Made by a program: the position numbers and the translations under genes. Source: Salinimonas profundi (GTDB lineage: Bacteria; Pseudomonadota; Gammaproteobacteria; Enterobacterales; Alteromonadaceae). Taken from it: DNA of 64,000 nucleotides. This document shows positions 62,409 through 64,000 of this stretch, piece after piece (position 1 is the stretch's first letter; every line of letters starts with the position of its first letter). The stretch is from positions 124,001 to 188,000 of the forward strand of contig NZ_JABBXD010000003.1 of the NCBI RefSeq assembly GCF_014750655.1, given 5' to 3'. The notes beneath the pieces were generated by a model, which ran no database searches, had not been told where the DNA came from, and saw only the letters and a list, made by a program, of their open reading frames with translations.

Positions 62409-64000
62409 ATGATTACAAAGACTATCGCAAATGAACTGGCGGTAAATCCCGCCCAGATTGAAGCCGCTGTTTCATTACTGGACAGCGGTGCTACAGTTCC
62501 CTTTATTGCCCGCTACCGTAAAGAGGCTACGCAGGGGCTGGACGATACCCAGCTGCGCATGCTGGAGCAGCGTCTCACTTATCTTCGCGAGCTGGATGAG
62601 CGCCGCAACGTCATCTTAAAGTCTATTGACGAGCAGGGTAAGCTGACCGATGAATTGAAACAGCAGATTACCGGCGCAGACAGTAAAACCACGCTGGAAG
62701 ATCTCTACCTGCCTTATAAGCCTCGCCGTCGTACTAAAGGGCAAATTGCTATCGAAGCCGGTCTGTTGCCGCTGGCAGACAAGTTATTTGAAGACCCGTC
62801 GCTTTCTCCGGAACAAGCCGCTGAAGCATTTGTTGCACCGGATAATGGTATTGCAGATACAAAAGCGGCGCTGGAAGGCGCGCGCTATATTTTGATGGAA
62901 CGTTTTGCCGAAGATGCAGCGCTGTTAGGAAAAATCCGTAGTTATTTGTCTGAGCAGGCGTTTATCGACAGTACGGTCGTAAAAGGTAAAGAAAAGGATG
63001 CGCAAAAGTATAAAGATTACTTTTCCCATTCAGAAAAGCTGAAAAATGTCCCCTCACACCGCGCACTGGCGATGTTTCGTGGTCGTAATGAAGGCGTACT
63101 TCAGATACAGCTTAATGCGGATCCCAAAAACGAAGATCCTAAAGCGCCGTCGCACTGTGAGCACATTATCGCCGAGCATTACAATATTGCGAACCGTGGT
63201 CGTCCTGCTGATGCCTTTATGCAGCAGGTTGTTCAGTGGACCTGGAAAATAAAAATCGGGTTGCACATGGAAACAGAGCTTTTCAGCGCGCTGCGGGATC
63301 GTGCTGAAGAAGAAGCCATTACCGTTTTTGCTAAAAACCTCAACGATTTGCTGATGGCTGCGCCTGCTGGCGCCAAAACAACGATGGGTCTGGACCCTGG
63401 CCTGCGTACCGGCGTAAAAGTAGCCATTGTTGATAGCACAGGCAAAGTGGTCGCTACCAATACTATCTTTCCTCATGCCCCGCAAAACCAATGGGATAAA
63501 GCCGCCCGTACGCTGGCAACCTTATGCAAGCAGCACAAGGTTCAGCTTATCAGTATTGGTAATGGGACCGGCTCTCGTGAAACCGATAAGCTGGTTGGAG
63601 AAATGCTTAAGGCTAACACCGATATCGGCGCGCAGAAGATTATGGTCAGCGAAGCCGGCGCGTCGGTTTACTCAGCATCGGAGCTGGCTTCAAAAGAGCT
63701 GCCGGGCATGGATGTTTCCTTAAGAGGGGCAGTCTCCATTGCTCGCCGGTTGCAGGATCCGTTGGCAGAGCTGGTTAAAATTGAGCCCAAGGCGATTGGC
63801 GTGGGTCAGTATCAGCATGATGTCAGCCAGAGCCAGTTAGGCAAGTCGCTGGACAGGGTGATTGAAGACTGTGTTAACGCGGTGGGTGTAGATCTGAATA
63901 CTGCTTCTCCGGCACTGTTAAGCTACGTATCCGGTTTAAACAAGACACTGGCGCACAATATTGTTCAGTATCGTGACACAAACGGCGCTTTTGATAACCG
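62409..64000 (+). CDS. tex: Tex transcription accessory/RNA-binding protein (3' end outside window)
   Basis: The frame is open from the ATG at 62409 to the window end (about 530 residues of a protein usually near 770). It matches Tex/Yhg[54 protein letters not shown], and the YqgF-like domain with [17 protein letters not shown]. Later helix-hairpin-helix and S1 domains lie outside the window. In E. coli the orthologue follows greB directly. Here about 6.5 kb of accessory genes separate them. Confidence 0.95.
   Translation, partial: MITKTIANELAVNPAQIEAAVSLLDSGATVPFIARYRKEATQGLDDTQLRMLEQRLTYLRELDERRNVILKSIDEQGKLTDELKQQITGADSKTTLEDLYLPYKPRRRTKGQIAIEAGLLPLADKLFEDPSLSPEQAAEAFVAPDNGIADTKAALEGARYILMERFAEDAALLGKIRSYLSEQAFIDSTVVKGKEKDAQKYKDYFSHSEKLKNVPSHRALAMFRGRNEGVLQIQLNADPKNEDPKAPSHCEHIIAEHYNIANRGRPADAFMQQVVQWTWKIKIGLHMETELFSALRDRAEEEAITVFAKNLNDLLMAAPAGAKTTMGLDPGLRTGVKVAIVDSTGKVVATNTIFPHAPQNQWDKAARTLATLCKQHKVQLISIGNGTGSRETDKLVGEMLKANTDIGAQKIMVSEAGASVYSASELASKELPGMDVSLRGAVSIARRLQDPLAELVKIEPKAIGVGQYQHDVSQSQLGKSLDRVIEDCVNAVGVDLNTASPALLSYVSGLNKTLAHNIVQYRDTNGAFDN

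Overview
The window reads as a chromosome segment of a marine gammaproteobacterium of the Alteromonas type (order Alteromonadales). The basis is the set of gammaproteobacterial orthologues (hslO/hslR, a full gspC-N operon, nudE-cysQ, opgGH, yheS/yheT/yheU/yheV, slyX, an fkpA-like gene, greB, arfB, tex) and their arrangement. The genus is an inference, since no rRNA gene is present.

Layout. 1-5.1 kb: the 3' part of an Old Yellow Enzyme gene, a LysR regulator divergent from a VOC protein, a lipoprotein and a DUF4105 protein. 5.2-17.9 kb: Hsp33/Hsp15 genes, then a 12-gene type II secretion operon (gspC to gspN, no gspO). 18-36 kb: mostly housekeeping genes (aldehyde dehydrogenase, YjjX, YrfG, NudE, CysQ, YceI, osmoregulated glucan synthesis, an outer-membrane barrel, RlpA-like lipoprotein, YheU/T/S/V, DUF748, SlyX, WD40 lipoprotein, FKBP isomerase).

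36.9-55.6 kb: the centre of interest. A roughly 18.7 kb, AT-richer island splits the host greB gene. The first 47 or so codons of greB lie at 36744-36893 and the remaining 114 codons at 55596-55940. The island brings its own full-length greB (48066-48542), so it replaces the function it destroys. Its right end carries two tyrosine recombinases and a small third protein in one operon, which I assign to the Gamma-Mobile-Trio (gmtY-gmtZ-gmtX). Cargo: a type I restriction-modification operon whose main hsdS has an in-frame stop at codon 23 and which begins with an extra single-recognition-domain hsdS-like gene; a CBASS-like nucleotidyltransferase plus SLATT membrane effector nested between hsdS and hsdR; a DUF2188 protein; a YgjP-like metallopeptidase; a DUF6602-like putative nuclease with a small partner; and an unknown zinc-ribbon protein at the left end behind a pair of dyad operators.

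55.9-62.3 kb: accessory genes between the greB remnant and tex, namely a DUF4198 protein, an arylsulfatase, a broken copy of the DUF4198 3' end, a double-glycine bacteriocin-like peptide with a possible immunity protein, a serine hydrolase, ArfB and a degenerate HPt-like protein. The window ends inside tex.

I saw no rRNA or tRNA gene, CRISPR array or insertion sequence. All calls rest on reading the sequence by eye; no database search was run.
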